From NCBI GenBank assembly GCA_012934845.2, contig WNNJ02002030.1, forward strand, positions 1-64,000: 64,000 nucleotides of DNA, given 5' to 3'. The notes beneath the pieces were generated by a model, which saw only the letters and a program-made list of their open reading frames with translations, did not search any database and had not been told where the DNA came from. This document shows, piece by piece, positions 22,802-32,567 of this stretch. Each line of letters opens with the position of its first letter. Within the stretch, counting starts at the first letter, position 1. Both the position numbers and the translations under genes were made by a program. The DNA comes from Pomphorhynchus laevis (Eukaryota; Acanthocephala; Palaeacanthocephala; Echinorhynchida; Pomphorhynchidae).

Positions 22802-25768
22802 TTAGTTTTTAAAATAAGGAAATGCAACACGAAACATTGCTTGATCCATTCGTAGTCTTCTTTTAAAAGCACTAAGTGAACTGCATCCAACGGTGTCTGC
22901 ATCAAGGTTGTTCCACAGCTCAACCATTCTTCTATCAAATTGCATCGCGCCCAATTTCTGTACTCTGTTTCTTCGAATAGTTAAAGAATGACCGCGAAGA
23001 ACATTTGAACAACGTAGTTGAACCCTACTCCGAAGAGGGTGATGAGGACGTTGGAATAAATGCCAAACAAGGCACATATCCATGTACCGACGGGTCCATG
23101 TGACGGTCTCAAGTCCTAATGATCTCAGTCTGTCTTCATAAGGCAGCGACGCCAACTTTGGTGCTAGCTTTGTTGCCCTGCGAAGTACCCTCTCTGATTT
23201 CTTATGTTCATGCACAGTACGTGGGTATACAACCGGAGCTGCATATAAAAGTCTACTCAATACATGTGCTAAAATCAGAGGCCGAAGAGCAGTCGGATTA
23301 ACGCGAACAAACGCGCGTCGAATCATACCTATCATTTTATTGGAGTTGGCACAAGCTTGATCAGTGTGCTTTTTGGTTGATAAATTAGAGGTAACCCATA
23401 CTCCTAAATCTTTGTAACTATCGACACTTTCCACAATACAGTCCTTATATGTGTAACAAGCTGATGTTAGTTGCTTGCGAGCATTACCAATAATACGCAT
23501 GTGTTTGCATTTCGAAACATTTATCACAAGCTTGTTTAACGCCGCCCACAACTCCAAATTATCTATGTCAGTTTGCAAATTATCAACATCCTCACATGAA
23601 TGAATGGGCCGCCATATTTTTAAGTCATCTGCATACAAACATGATCGAGAGCGAATGCACCCAGGCAAATCGTTAACATAAATGCTGAATAAAAGCGGAC
23701 CCAAAACTGAACCTTGAGGTACTCCAATATGACATTCTCTAGACACAGACAATGACCAATCGACAAGTACTCGAAAGCAACGATCACGAAGAAATTCTCT
23801 AATCCAATCAACTATTATGTTTGGGAGTCCAGTATTGACAAGTTTCTGAAGAAGTAGACCATGATCTACTCTATCAAAAGCTTTAGAAAAGTCGAAGAAT
23901 ATAATGTCTGTATCGATATAATGTGTCTTATTCGCTGTCCAATCAAGATGAGCATCAAGCAAATTTGAAACAGTTGAATAACCCTCCCGAAATCCGTGCT
24001 GATTAGGGACTAAAATTTTTCCTACACGAAAAAACTCAACCATGTAGCGATGCACAAACCTCTCCAACACTCTACAGCAAATGCAGGTAATGCTCACCGG
24101 CCTATAATTCTCGACGGAAGAGCGATCTCCCTTCTTGAAGTAGGGAAGAACAATTGACTGCTTCCACACATTAGGAAGAGATCTTTCCAAGATTGACTGG
24201 CGAAAAATTGCACAGAGAGGAACGCAAATTGAGCCTGCTAATCTGCGCAGATAAACAGAAGGTAGTAAGTCACAACCTCTTGAATTATTTGCTTTTAGAC
24301 GGCGTAATTCGGAATAGACTTTAGCTGGCGTTATCAAATTGTCAAGGTCCAACTCAAGACACGTGTCAGAGTAAGTGTTCAGCACACTAGCTTCCATACA
24401 AAAAGTTTGATGTTCATTTGCGGGCTCTACTGAAGTGCAATAGTGTGCCGCAAACTCTTCAGCTAGGTCATTCGCAGAAATGTCATAGAAGTAGTGACAA
24501 ATCGAAGAATCAACAGCTCCCCTGCTTGATAGGTACTGAAAAAGGACCTTTAAATCGTATTTACACTTGTTAGCTAATGCATTCTCAAATGCACACCGCT
24601 TCTTTCTCTTCAATGAATTGAATAAATTTCTTGCCTGTTTAAAAACATCATAACTACACTCCCCAACTTTGTAGCGATTGAAGATCAAATTACGAGTCCT
24701 CAATGCTGAACGTAACTCAGAATCGAACCAGGGAGAATCTTTTCGACGTGTCCTGCTTCTAAGTGGAAAGAATAAAATAAGCAGCGACTCTAAGGTTCTC
24801 TGAAAGTAATTCCACGCGCCGTGTACTCCAACAACAGCGGGATCTGGCCAGGTAACTGTTGAAAGTATTGACTTAATTGCACCTGTGTTGGTTTTGAAAG
24901 CATTAACCACTTGATTTTCACGCGGACCTCGAGTATCTTCTTGAAACCTTAACCTAATGATCAATACGCAATGATCAGACATACCGATCGGGGCATCATA
25001 ACGGATAGCGTTAATAATCTCACTGTTCGAAGATAAACATACATCTAATAGAGATCTACTGTCACTAGCAAAACGAGTGAAATTTTGAACATGCTGAGTT
25101 AAACCACAATAGATGATACACTCCAGAAGGTCATAGGAAGCATGGTCACAAGTAGGAAAAGCCGTATACGAATTCCAATCAACCGAAGGCATATTCAAGT
25201 CACCAAGTATTAAAACATTGGAGGTACCTTTAGAATAAAGTTCTACTTCCCCAATCAGTTTATCTGTGGCGGCCAAGGGTGAACGATATACTACCCCCAG
25301 AACAAGCGGAGCGGTATGCATGAATTTTACCCGACACCACAAACTTTCGACTTTATTAGAAGAAGAAGTGCTAAGAATAGTTACTTTCACATCGTTGCTC
25401 ACATAAAGAATAACACCTCCACCTCTTCCACTTTTACGATCACTGCGGAAAACCCGATAACCAGGGATGGAGACTTCATTATCAATAATATCACTATATA
25501 GCCATGATTCTGTGATAGCGAGTAATTTAGGACGAATTAACTGAACTCTATATCTCAGTTCATCTATCTTCGATATAAGACTGCGAACATTACCATGGAG
25601 TATTTCACAATGCCCCAACATACCTCTGGGAGTATTCCTATCACCCCTTACACATCCAAATAACCCGGACGCTAAACCATTTAGACTCTGATAGGCAGAG
25701 TAGACGAGCCCGTTTCGATTACAGAATGCACGCGAGGCGACATGACTAGTGGGCTCCAACTCAGCCAA
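22802..25768 (-). CDS. LINE ORF2: AP endonuclease and reverse transcriptase
   Basis: This open frame encodes the protein that nicks target DNA and copies element RNA. From about residue 58 comes an apurinic-type endonuclease: HGNVRSL, ITESWL, GRGGGVILYV, GDLNMPS and SDHCVL. The reverse transcriptase follows with ENYRPVS, DFSKAFDRVDH, GVPQGSVLGPLLFS and catalytic YADDLKIW (about residue 735). The C-terminal domain ends PYFKN; no RNase H is seen. The frame is open upstream of 25768 into the ORF1 overlap, and the first in-frame ATG lies about 50 codons inside, so the true start is unclear. It overlaps ORF1 by about 90 bases, which suggests reinitiation or another coupled mechanism. The set of motifs fits CR1/L2-type elements. 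Confidence 0.88.
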   Translation of the reverse strand: MAELEPTSHVASRAFCNRNGLVYSAYQSLNGLASGLFGCVRGDRNTPRGMLGHCEILHGNVRSLISKIDELRYRVQLIRPKLLAITESWLYSDIIDNEVSIPGYRVFRSDRKSGRGGGVILYVSNDVKVTILSTSSSNKVESLWCRVKFMHTAPLVLGVVYRSPLAATDKLIGEVELYSKGTSNVLILGDLNMPSVDWNSYTAFPTCDHASYDLLECIIYCGLTQHVQNFTRFASDSRSLLDVCLSSNSEIINAIRYDAPIGMSDHCVLIIRLRFQEDTRGPRENQVVNAFKTNTGAIKSILSTVTWPDPAVVGVHGAWNYFQRTLESLLILFFPLRSRTRRKDSPWFDSELRSALRTRNLIFNRYKVGECSYDVFKQARNLFNSLKRKKRCAFENALANKCKYDLKVLFQYLSSRGAVDSSICHYFYDISANDLAEEFAAHYCTSVEPANEHQTFCMEASVLNTYSDTCLELDLDNLITPAKVYSELRRLKANNSRGCDLLPSVYLRRLAGSICVPLCAIFRQSILERSLPNVWKQSIVLPYFKKGDRSSVENYRPVSITCICCRVLERFVHRYMVEFFRVGKILVPNQHGFREGYSTVSNLLDAHLDWTANKTHYIDTDIIFFDFSKAFDRVDHGLLLQKLVNTGLPNIIVDWIREFLRDRCFRVLVDWSLSVSRECHIGVPQGSVLGPLLFSIYVNDLPGCIRSRSCLYADDLKIWRPIHSCEDVDNLQTDIDNLELWAALNKLVINVSKCKHMRIIGNARKQLTSACYTYKDCIVESVDSYKDLGVWVTSNLSTKKHTDQACANSNKMIGMIRRAFVRVNPTALRPLILAHVLSRLLYAAPVVYPRTVHEHKKSERVLRRATKLAPKLASLPYEDRLRSLGLETVTWTRRYMDMCLVWHLFQRPHHPLRSRVQLRCSNVLRGHSLTIRRNRVQKLGAMQFDRRMVELWNNLDADTVGCSSLSAFKRRLRMDQAMFRVAFPYFKN

Positions 25769-27145
25769 GTGCGTCGCTTCACAATCTGAAAATTTTTCAC
25801 ATAGAGATTTGTTTCTCCTTTAGCAACACGAGATGATAGTTCTTTTTTAACCTTCGATAATTTTTTTCGTTCTGATACATCAAGATCTTTCAGCAGTCGA
25901 ATATTAGACCCTTTGAGACGGAACGAGTTTCTCAACATTAAGGTAGCATGAAGTTGGTTATGGAAGACAGCTTTGAGTAGTCGGGGTTTATTATTTAAAG
26001 CATTACGCTTACCTAGACGGAAAAGAGCGATAAGTTTAACTTTTTGGACTGTCTCGATGTCACAGGAGCCAAGTACATGTGCCAGAATAGACCTCAAACT
26101 CTGAATGTCGTCATTCAGTCGTGCTTGCGCATTCTCGAAGATAGACTCGGGCACATTAGCTAGAATAACTGAGCAACCTCTATTATATATCCGCTTATTT
26201 GAGATCACCCTATCGAGACCATCACAGGACACAGCAGATTGTGTATCTGTACATGCACGTAAGCTGGGTATTTGAGTATCCGTTTTAACAATATTCCGCA
26301 AGCTAGATAAGTCTGTCTGGGTATGTGAATCATGAGACTCTAAAGAACTTGATGGTGACATCAAGGTGACGTGTGCGTTGCCCGAGGAAACGCCCTGACC
26401 ATCTTTGTTTGAGATATTACGAAATGTCGCATTGTGAGCATTCGGCATCTTCGGTGTATCACTTTGTGAAATCGCTTCATCAGACAGAATATATTTCGAG
26501 ACTTCGTCATACTGTCTTGACACTGAATTTGGAGTTGAATAGGAAGAACGCAAATATCCCCGCTTCCAAATACGGGATGCTACAGGTCCATTGCTGCCTA
26601 CATAAGCTCCAGTTGTCCGAGTTCGGTTGTCAATATGTAAAGAAAGATCGGCAGAAGGACGATCAACGACAACGCATGTAGTCATATCGTTCGTAGTCTG
26701 TGATACTTTAGGGACTGTATTATCAGCAATTTGTTGCAATTTGCGATCGCTTGTATTCTCATCAAGGGGAATAACGCAGGCAGTCGTATCATCACCAACC
26801 CGCGCATCCACAGGAACTACAATTTTAAAAGGATGTTGAGCTTTGGAAGAGGATATTTTATCGTCCATGAGAACGGTTCGACTTAGAGATTGATTATGTG
26901 CTTCTTCAAATTCGACCAAACGTCTTCTCAAAATATTAAGCTCCTTCACAGCACAAAAGCCACATAAATAAGCATCATCGGAATTCTTTTTTTAACTTGC
27001 TCATACAAATAGTGGTCCAGGTGTCACACAAATCGTTCGAACACTGGACTTGGACAGATGTACACTCATCAATTATGCTTGCGTTTAGAGATACGGTGTT
27101 TACATTTGACTTCTTAGCTTTAAGCTTCGATGTTTTTCGTGTCAT
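25681..27145 (-). pseudogene. LINE ORF1 (zinc-finger plus RRM-like), one frameshift
   Basis: ORF1 of the CR1-like element probably binds the RNA. ATG at 27145 opens a Lys-rich start and a cysteine motif (VQVQCSNDLC...TIC...). This runs into a run of seven A (plus 26987-26993), where the frame must shift by one base to reach YLCGFCAVKEL, completing a PHD-like zinc finger. After a Ser/Thr-rich linker comes VILANVPES...ARLNDDIQSLRSIL, an RRM-like segment, and a basic tail. The same layout is present in the second LINE at 49.4-50.4 kb. The single shift at a homopolymer could be error or decay. Confidence 0.75.
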
Positions 27146-27286
27146 TATGTGTTTTGTTCCGCTGGCAAGTTGTTTTGTAAATGTATGTTTATATATTGTG
27201 TGTTTAAGCTGTTTAAATTTTTTGTTCTAGTTGTTCTTTTTGTTTAAGTTGTTTAGAAATTATCTTGAACACTTATAACTTCTTCT

Positions 27287-27370
27287 TGATAATCGTTCTT
27301 CTATAATCGTTCTTCTATAATCGTTCTTCTATAATCGTTCTTCTATAATCGTTCTTCTATAATCGTTCTT
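27287..27370. repeat. 14-bp tandem repeat in the LINE 5' region
   Basis: About six head-to-tail copies of ATAATCGTTCTTCT lie 140 bp upstream of the LINE's ORF1 ATG. They probably mark its 5' UTR or promoter. Confidence 0.85.
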
Positions 27371-27373
27371 AAT

Positions 27374-28900
27374 AATTTGCTAGAACAGATATAAATTTTC
27401 TTAATCAATTTATAAAATCAGCAACTTTCGTACCTTCCTAATTACTCTATAGATAAGGCATGAATAATAAGTAATCTTATTTGTATTATTGATCAAAGTA
27501 TTCAAATCGAAATTACGGCTCGTATATTTATTAATATATTTTTATATATTAAAAATACGTGGAAATTAAATTTTTCTTTTTTAAAAAATGAAAAATTTGC
27601 TGAAATATATCAAATGCAATCTGATATAAAGTCATCAGGATGTTATGAAACATCAATTTATTGGTAGAGGTAATATTAGGCAAAGGTGATGTACTCACAT
27701 TCTTGATTCCTTCATGCTCCGAAGTTATTTCGAACGATATTGAACTGATAGTTCGTAAGCGGCTATGGCATCTTGTTGATACTTCTAGACTATTGTCGTT
27801 CGCAAATACTGTTGATTTTTCATTACGATGTCATTCTACCGTTGATGATTGTTGTATATTTATCAATATTATATGACTTATAATAATTTAATTTTATATT
27901 GATAAGTCATAAATGATGATGATATTGACTTGGAAAAAATGCTTTAGTTAATTAATAAATGCTCGTATATTTACAGAAATTAATTGATAATTTAAAAATA
28001 CATTAAAATGAGATTTTTTATGCTGAAATATATCAAACGCAATACGATAAAAAGTCGTCAGGTTGTTATGACTACTACTTTGGCAGGGGCAATATCGTGT
28101 AGCGGATATGGTGTACTAAAAACAGGCAAAAACACTCAAATACTCTTTAATCCTTACTAAAAATAAGTGATCAATAATAACTATCAATAATATATGACTC
28201 AAAATAATTTAATTTTATATTGATAAGCCATCAATAATGATAATATTGACTTGGAAAAATGCTTGAGATTTAATTATATTATTTTAAGTCATACTAGCCT
28301 GGCTAATAAAAGAACGTCTTTAATATTTTTTCACTTATTTTTAGAACAAATTACAATATTCAAATAAAACATCAAGCAGGTCAACCAAACTATGTCTTTG
28401 ATATTGCTGCCCTTTAGCATAAATATACAGGTCTGGCCAGTTGTTAGAGGCTAATCCATTAAGATGCTAGATATTAATTTCCAAACAATCATGCATAGGG
28501 GTGTTCATACTAATGCTATTTCGAACAGCTGCAATTTCAAAATATATTACTCAAAACAAGTTTGTCGTATAGTCATTATTGATCAAATATTCTAGCGAAG
28601 TTCTACCCTCAATATATTCTACCTACGTAAACTTATTAATATCATTTTCGCACGAATCATTCAAAATCCCACTTCAAAATTTCCAATGCATGGTTGTGTG
28701 AAAGTAATATCTAGCATCTTAATAGATTATCCTCTTGCAAATGATGTGTCATGAAAAGTATTGTAATTTGATAATTTATTTACATCATTAAAGTAAATAT
28801 TTACTTTAATGATGCAGTTATGGAGTTTCTTCGTTTTTTCATTATGGAGTTTCTTTGTTGCTGTGTAGGTGGATTGGCCATTTCCTCCTATTTAGCTTTT
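27374..28900. repeat. AT-rich intergenic DNA with approximately 425-bp direct repeat
   Basis: The block around 27590-27690 (GCTGAAATATATCAAA, then GTCATCAGG-TGTTATGA) recurs at about 28018-28115. A TTTTATATTGATAAG...ATTGACTTGGAAAAA block at about 27890-27945 recurs at 28205-28262. These are two tandem, partly diverged units. No gene was recognised. Confidence 0.55.
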
Positions 28901-29753
28901 TTATAGTTAGCGTTGGAGGCCATGTATCCTCCTCCAAATGTGTAAATTGTGGAATTCAGCAGGGTACAGCACTCGGTCCTTTTTCTTTATTGTTTACCTT
29001 AATGACTTGCTGTTAAGAATCCAGAACCCTTGCTTGGTTTTTACGGATGGCCTTAATTTTAATCTGTTAATATCAATGATATGTATGCTCGATCCCTACA
29101 GGACGACCTTGATCGAATACAGAAATGGAGTGTAGCTACGGGTATAATACTGCATGTTGATAAATGTATTCATATGAAGCTAGGAAAAAGTAAACATGAT
29201 CGTGAATTTCGATTAGGGGCTCTTACACTCGAAGTTATATCTGAGTGTAGGGATTTAGGTGTAATTTTACACAAGACATTGATAACTCGCTCAAATGCTG
29301 ACTTTATTCATGGTAAGACAATGAAAGCTATGTATTGTATTAAAAATTCGTATGCAAGGCTATGTCCATTAAGTTTTAAGCGACTATATCGACTATATTG
29401 CGCGTTATTTCGCCCTCACATTGAATATTGTATCTAGACGTTATTTCCATCTACTAATACAGAAATCACGAAGCTTGAGTCAGTGCTTCAAAGAGGTCGT
29501 AGATTGTTTTCAACCTGCGTATTCATACGTACACCGCTTAGCTTCCTTACAGCTACTCTCAGTGCTTCAAAAGTTGATTTACCTAGACCACTTTGCGACG
29601 TGGCAGATGGTTCATCCCGCAGAGGAATTTCCTTCTCACTACGTGAAGATTAGTTCTTCAGCTCGTAGGGGTCATCCTCTATCACTGTATAAATTACCGC
29701 ATGGCATAGTCCCAAGCGTGGTGCGAGTTTCACATTGGTCCTTAAATGCGTAA
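28900..29753 (+). pseudogene. Decayed CR1-like LINE tail (reverse transcriptase fragment)
   Basis: Pieces in different frames read as the end of a LINE ORF2. There is a GIQQGTALGP-like block with YLNDLL, a FTDGLN remnant of the catalytic YADD box, then KCIHMKLG, CRDLGVIL and YCALFRPHIEY, all typical of the post-RT region. Stops and frame changes interrupt it, and the endonuclease part is missing. It is too diverged from the 22.7-kb LINE to be a recent copy of it. Confidence 0.75.
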
Positions 29754-30490
29754 TATGTACAGTCTAAACAAATTGCATGTGCATCCAGCTACTGCAGCTT
29801 CAAGCTAAAGATTCGACATTAGCTATTAAATACTGGCGTGGACGCTTTAAATTATTTTATTTGTTGAATTTTTCTGTGAACAGTTAAAATAGCCAGTCAT
29901 TTGCGGCTAATAACCTGTGTGAAAATAAAAATATGATAATAATATAAAAATATATGTGAAAATAATAAATAATAAATGATACAAGCGATCCATGCGAAAA
30001 CTATTTTTATTATTAATAATGATAAATAAAATTAAAATTAGTAATTAATAATTATAAATAATAAATAATTGTTGTATAATATTTAATATAATTTATATCA
30101 AGTTAAAATTTAAAATTGAAATTTAAAATATAAGTCAAATTTTATGAATTGACTAATAAATAACAGACGATGTATCAGAATAAGGATCAGAGGTAATCCG
30201 GAGGAACTGCTGTGCTGTCAGATTTCGGTCACTTTTATTCGACCCAACATAGCAACGATGCCAAATACATACTAATGACGGATTTATATAAATAATAAAT
30301 AATTATATAAAATTTTATACAATTTATATTTATATCAAGTTAAAGTATAAAATTGAAATTTAAAATAAAAATCAATTTTATGAATTGACTACAATGTATC
30401 AGAATAATGATTAGTGGTCATCAGCAGGAACTGCTATGTTATCATGGGCATCGGAAAATGGTTATGGGCATCGGAAAATTGTTTAAAATT
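29754..30490. repeat. AT-rich repeat copies with CGAAA / CTGATGA-type boxes
   Basis: Two related blocks (about 30150-30290 and 30360-30440) share ATGAATTGACTA, ATGTATCAGAATAA and GGAACTGCT motifs with the element at 36.8-37.0 kb. They are probably two tandem members of that dispersed non-coding family. Confidence 0.55.
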
Positions 30491-30494
30491 GGCA

Positions 30495-31195
30495 TCATGA
30501 AATAGTTTGAGGGATAACCCGTCTAAATGTGTGCACATGTTTATTGATTCTTCACTCAACTCATCGTATCAGATAGGTTCGATTCAGATAAGCCAAGTAA
30601 GTGAATTCAATGATCTTGGTGTGATGATTACCAGTATTTTAAAAACTAATGTCCACACTAGATATGTTTGTAATCAAAACTATCGTATTTTATGGATGTT
30701 TTTAAATCTTTTGATCGAATAAGTTCATCAATGTTCAAGCTACTATTTTGCTCATATATTCTACCCATCCTTAAATACGGTTTACTTGTAACTTATCCAC
30801 GTACTTTAAGTGAATCACGTGACATTAAGAACCTGTTACGTAAATGTGTCGCGCATGATTCCGAATTTTTCCAATTTGAGATATGCTGAACGTTTGGCAT
30901 CTCTACGTGTCGGCACATTGAAATATCGCAGATCGGTTATTGATTTATCAACTGCAGTCAAAATTGTTTTCGATGGCTTTGGTGGTCTCTCTAGCTTATT
31001 ATCCGTGAATGATAGACGAGAAACTCGTGAGCATGTGTGGGAACTAATAAAGCCAACTATAAGAATTCCTGTTCACAATCGATTTGCAACCATGGTAATT
31101 AACGGGTGGAATGCACTAAGTGCCTTGATATTTCTAGTAGTATATCTAGTGATGCTATCAAGAAATCCATCGAAGCCGAGAGAAGGAATTTGATA
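30495..31195 (+). pseudogene. Second decayed CR1-like LINE tail
   Basis: Broken frames encode the C-terminal third of a LINE ORF2. They read SKCVHMF, FNDLGVMIT, YILPILKYGLLVTYPRT, LRYAERLASLRVGTLKYRR and a final WNALS...KKSIEAERR. Several frame changes are present. It repeats the same protein region as the fragment at 29.1-29.4 kb but is not an adjoining piece of it, so these are two separate insertions. Confidence 0.75.
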
Positions 31196-31584
31196 CTTAT
31201 TTTTGATTTAATTATTTATTTGTTGACTTATTTTATCAAGTTTTGTAAGCAACCCGAGCTTGTAGCTAATTTGTTACTGTTTGTTATAATAATTACCAGA
31301 AACTGCCATTTGCTCTGATAAAATTTGTTTAATAAAATTTACTCAAAATGTATAATACGGCTTAGATTATTTTAGAGCATGCATTTTCTAATTAATAAAG
31401 ATATGCTCAGTCTCCTACTTAATTTAAAATTTCTTGCTAAATTAAGATATTATTTTATTATTTTTTAACCAAGACATTTTATTTTTTACAGGTGTGATGT
31501 TTATTTAAAGTCAAACATCGAGTGTATGATATCGCTAGTAGCAGAGAGCATTTTAAATATTAAAATCATTGTCTGATTACATTG
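31196..31584. promoter_or_regulatory. Upstream region of IMMP2L, possible 5' UTR splice acceptor
   Basis: AT-rich DNA. A polypyrimidine run ending TTTTTTACAG at about 31491 looks like a 3' splice site 90 bp before the IMMP2L start, so a non-coding first exon may lie upstream. Confidence 0.35.
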
Positions 31585-32031
31585 ATGTACAGATCCAGAT
31601 TTCGTAAATTTATTGGTTGTATATTCTGCAGTTTAATTAGTGGATCCTTATACAGCAATTATGTTGGTTTCGTGGCTATTGTCAAAGGAAAATCAATGGA
31701 GCCTACACTTAATCCAAATAATAGTGTCTGCAGTGACATAGTCTACGTGAGTAAGTTATTACCTGTTACAGTCAATGATATAGTAGCATTTAAACATGAA
31801 GATAAATGTTTAATCAAAAGGATAAAGGCCAAACCTGGGGATGTGGTTATATATGATTATGGAAACCTGCAAATTCAAATACAGCCTAACAACTTTTGGG
31901 TGATTGGAGATGGATCACACAGTATTGATAGTGAACACTTTGGGCCAATTTCCAGTGATCAAGTACTCGGTGTAGTAACAAGAATTATTTGGCCTCCTAA
32001 GCATTGGAAGAAGCTAATAACTCATGATTGA
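31585..32031 (+). CDS. IMMP2L: Mitochondrial inner membrane protease subunit 2
   Basis: This signal-peptidase-type serine protease of the mitochondrial inner membrane removes sorting signals in the intermembrane space, working with IMMP1L. One exon encodes 148 residues from ATG 31585 (human IMMP2L 175). A hydrophobic segment near residues 9-31 anchors the protein. GKSMEPTL places the catalytic serine at residue 37, and LIKRIKAKPGD gives the lysine at about residue 78. Box E is GDGSHSIDSEHFGPIS. NPNN.V.SDIV and the C-terminal IIWPPKHWKKL match IMMP2L rather than IMMP1L. An earlier codon (TTG) is in frame, but ATG is the natural start. Confidence 0.9.
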   Translation: MYRSRFRKFIGCIFCSLISGSLYSNYVGFVAIVKGKSMEPTLNPNNSVCSDIVYVSKLLPVTVNDIVAFKHEDKCLIKRIKAKPGDVVIYDYGNLQIQIQPNNFWVIGDGSHSIDSEHFGPISSDQVLGVVTRIIWPPKHWKKLITHD

Positions 32032-32070
32032 GAAAATTTTAAATGTAAAAATTTAATTTGCCTAACATTT

Positions 32071-32567
32071 ATAAGACGGTGTTGTAATGGTGTTACAATT
32101 AAAAAGTGTAAATTTTATTTTCATATGAACTTTTTGTATGAAATTATTTTCTTAAAGCATAATTAAATATTTTTAATTATTTTACGTAGTTTTTAATGAT
32201 TAATTAATGAAAAAATTCATAATATCGTGAGGTTTGTCAACTTTACGATACAAGTAGTTACGATAAAAATACTAAATAATTAAAACGTAATATTATATAT
32301 AATGTAAATGTTATATTTACTATTGTTTAATATGCAAAGTTATTAATTTTGTTATTTTAAGTGTGAAAAATGTTAAAATACAAATAAATTAAATTACTAA
32401 AACACAAATAAAATACGTAGACTCACTTAGCTTATTTAATTATTCAATTCATAAAAATTGACTTTTATTTTAAATTTAATGCAACAATAAGTTGCACATA
32501 AGATAAGACGGTGTTGTAATGGTGTTACAATTAAAAAGTGTAAATTTTATTTTCATATGAACTTTTT
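32071..32567. repeat. Exact 65-bp direct repeat 3' of IMMP2L
   Basis: Bases 32071-32135 and 32503-32567 are identical, 432 bp apart. The first copy lies in the presumed IMMP2L 3' UTR. Identity in otherwise unique AT-rich DNA points to a recent local duplication or an insertion that copied its target. Confidence 0.85.

Larger units (their letters stand above)
22714..27373 (-). mobile_element. CR1-like LINE, near full length
   Basis: A non-LTR retrotransposon on the minus strand. It ends in a (TAA)n tail on that strand (plus about 22721-22737) and carries ORF1 and ORF2 (endonuclease plus reverse transcriptase). Upstream of ORF1 is a 14-bp tandem repeat. TTCTTAAT at 22714-22721 and 27366-27373 may be the target duplication, though the right copy overlaps the tandem repeat. 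ORF2 is open and ORF1 has one apparent one-base shift, so the copy is young. It lies immediately 3' of the AAMP gene, tail to tail. Confidence 0.85.

Noticed and set aside
31585-32031. Assignment to IMMP1L instead of IMMP2L.
   Set aside because: The NPNN...SDIV and WPPKHWKKL segments match subunit 2; subunit 1 lacks them.
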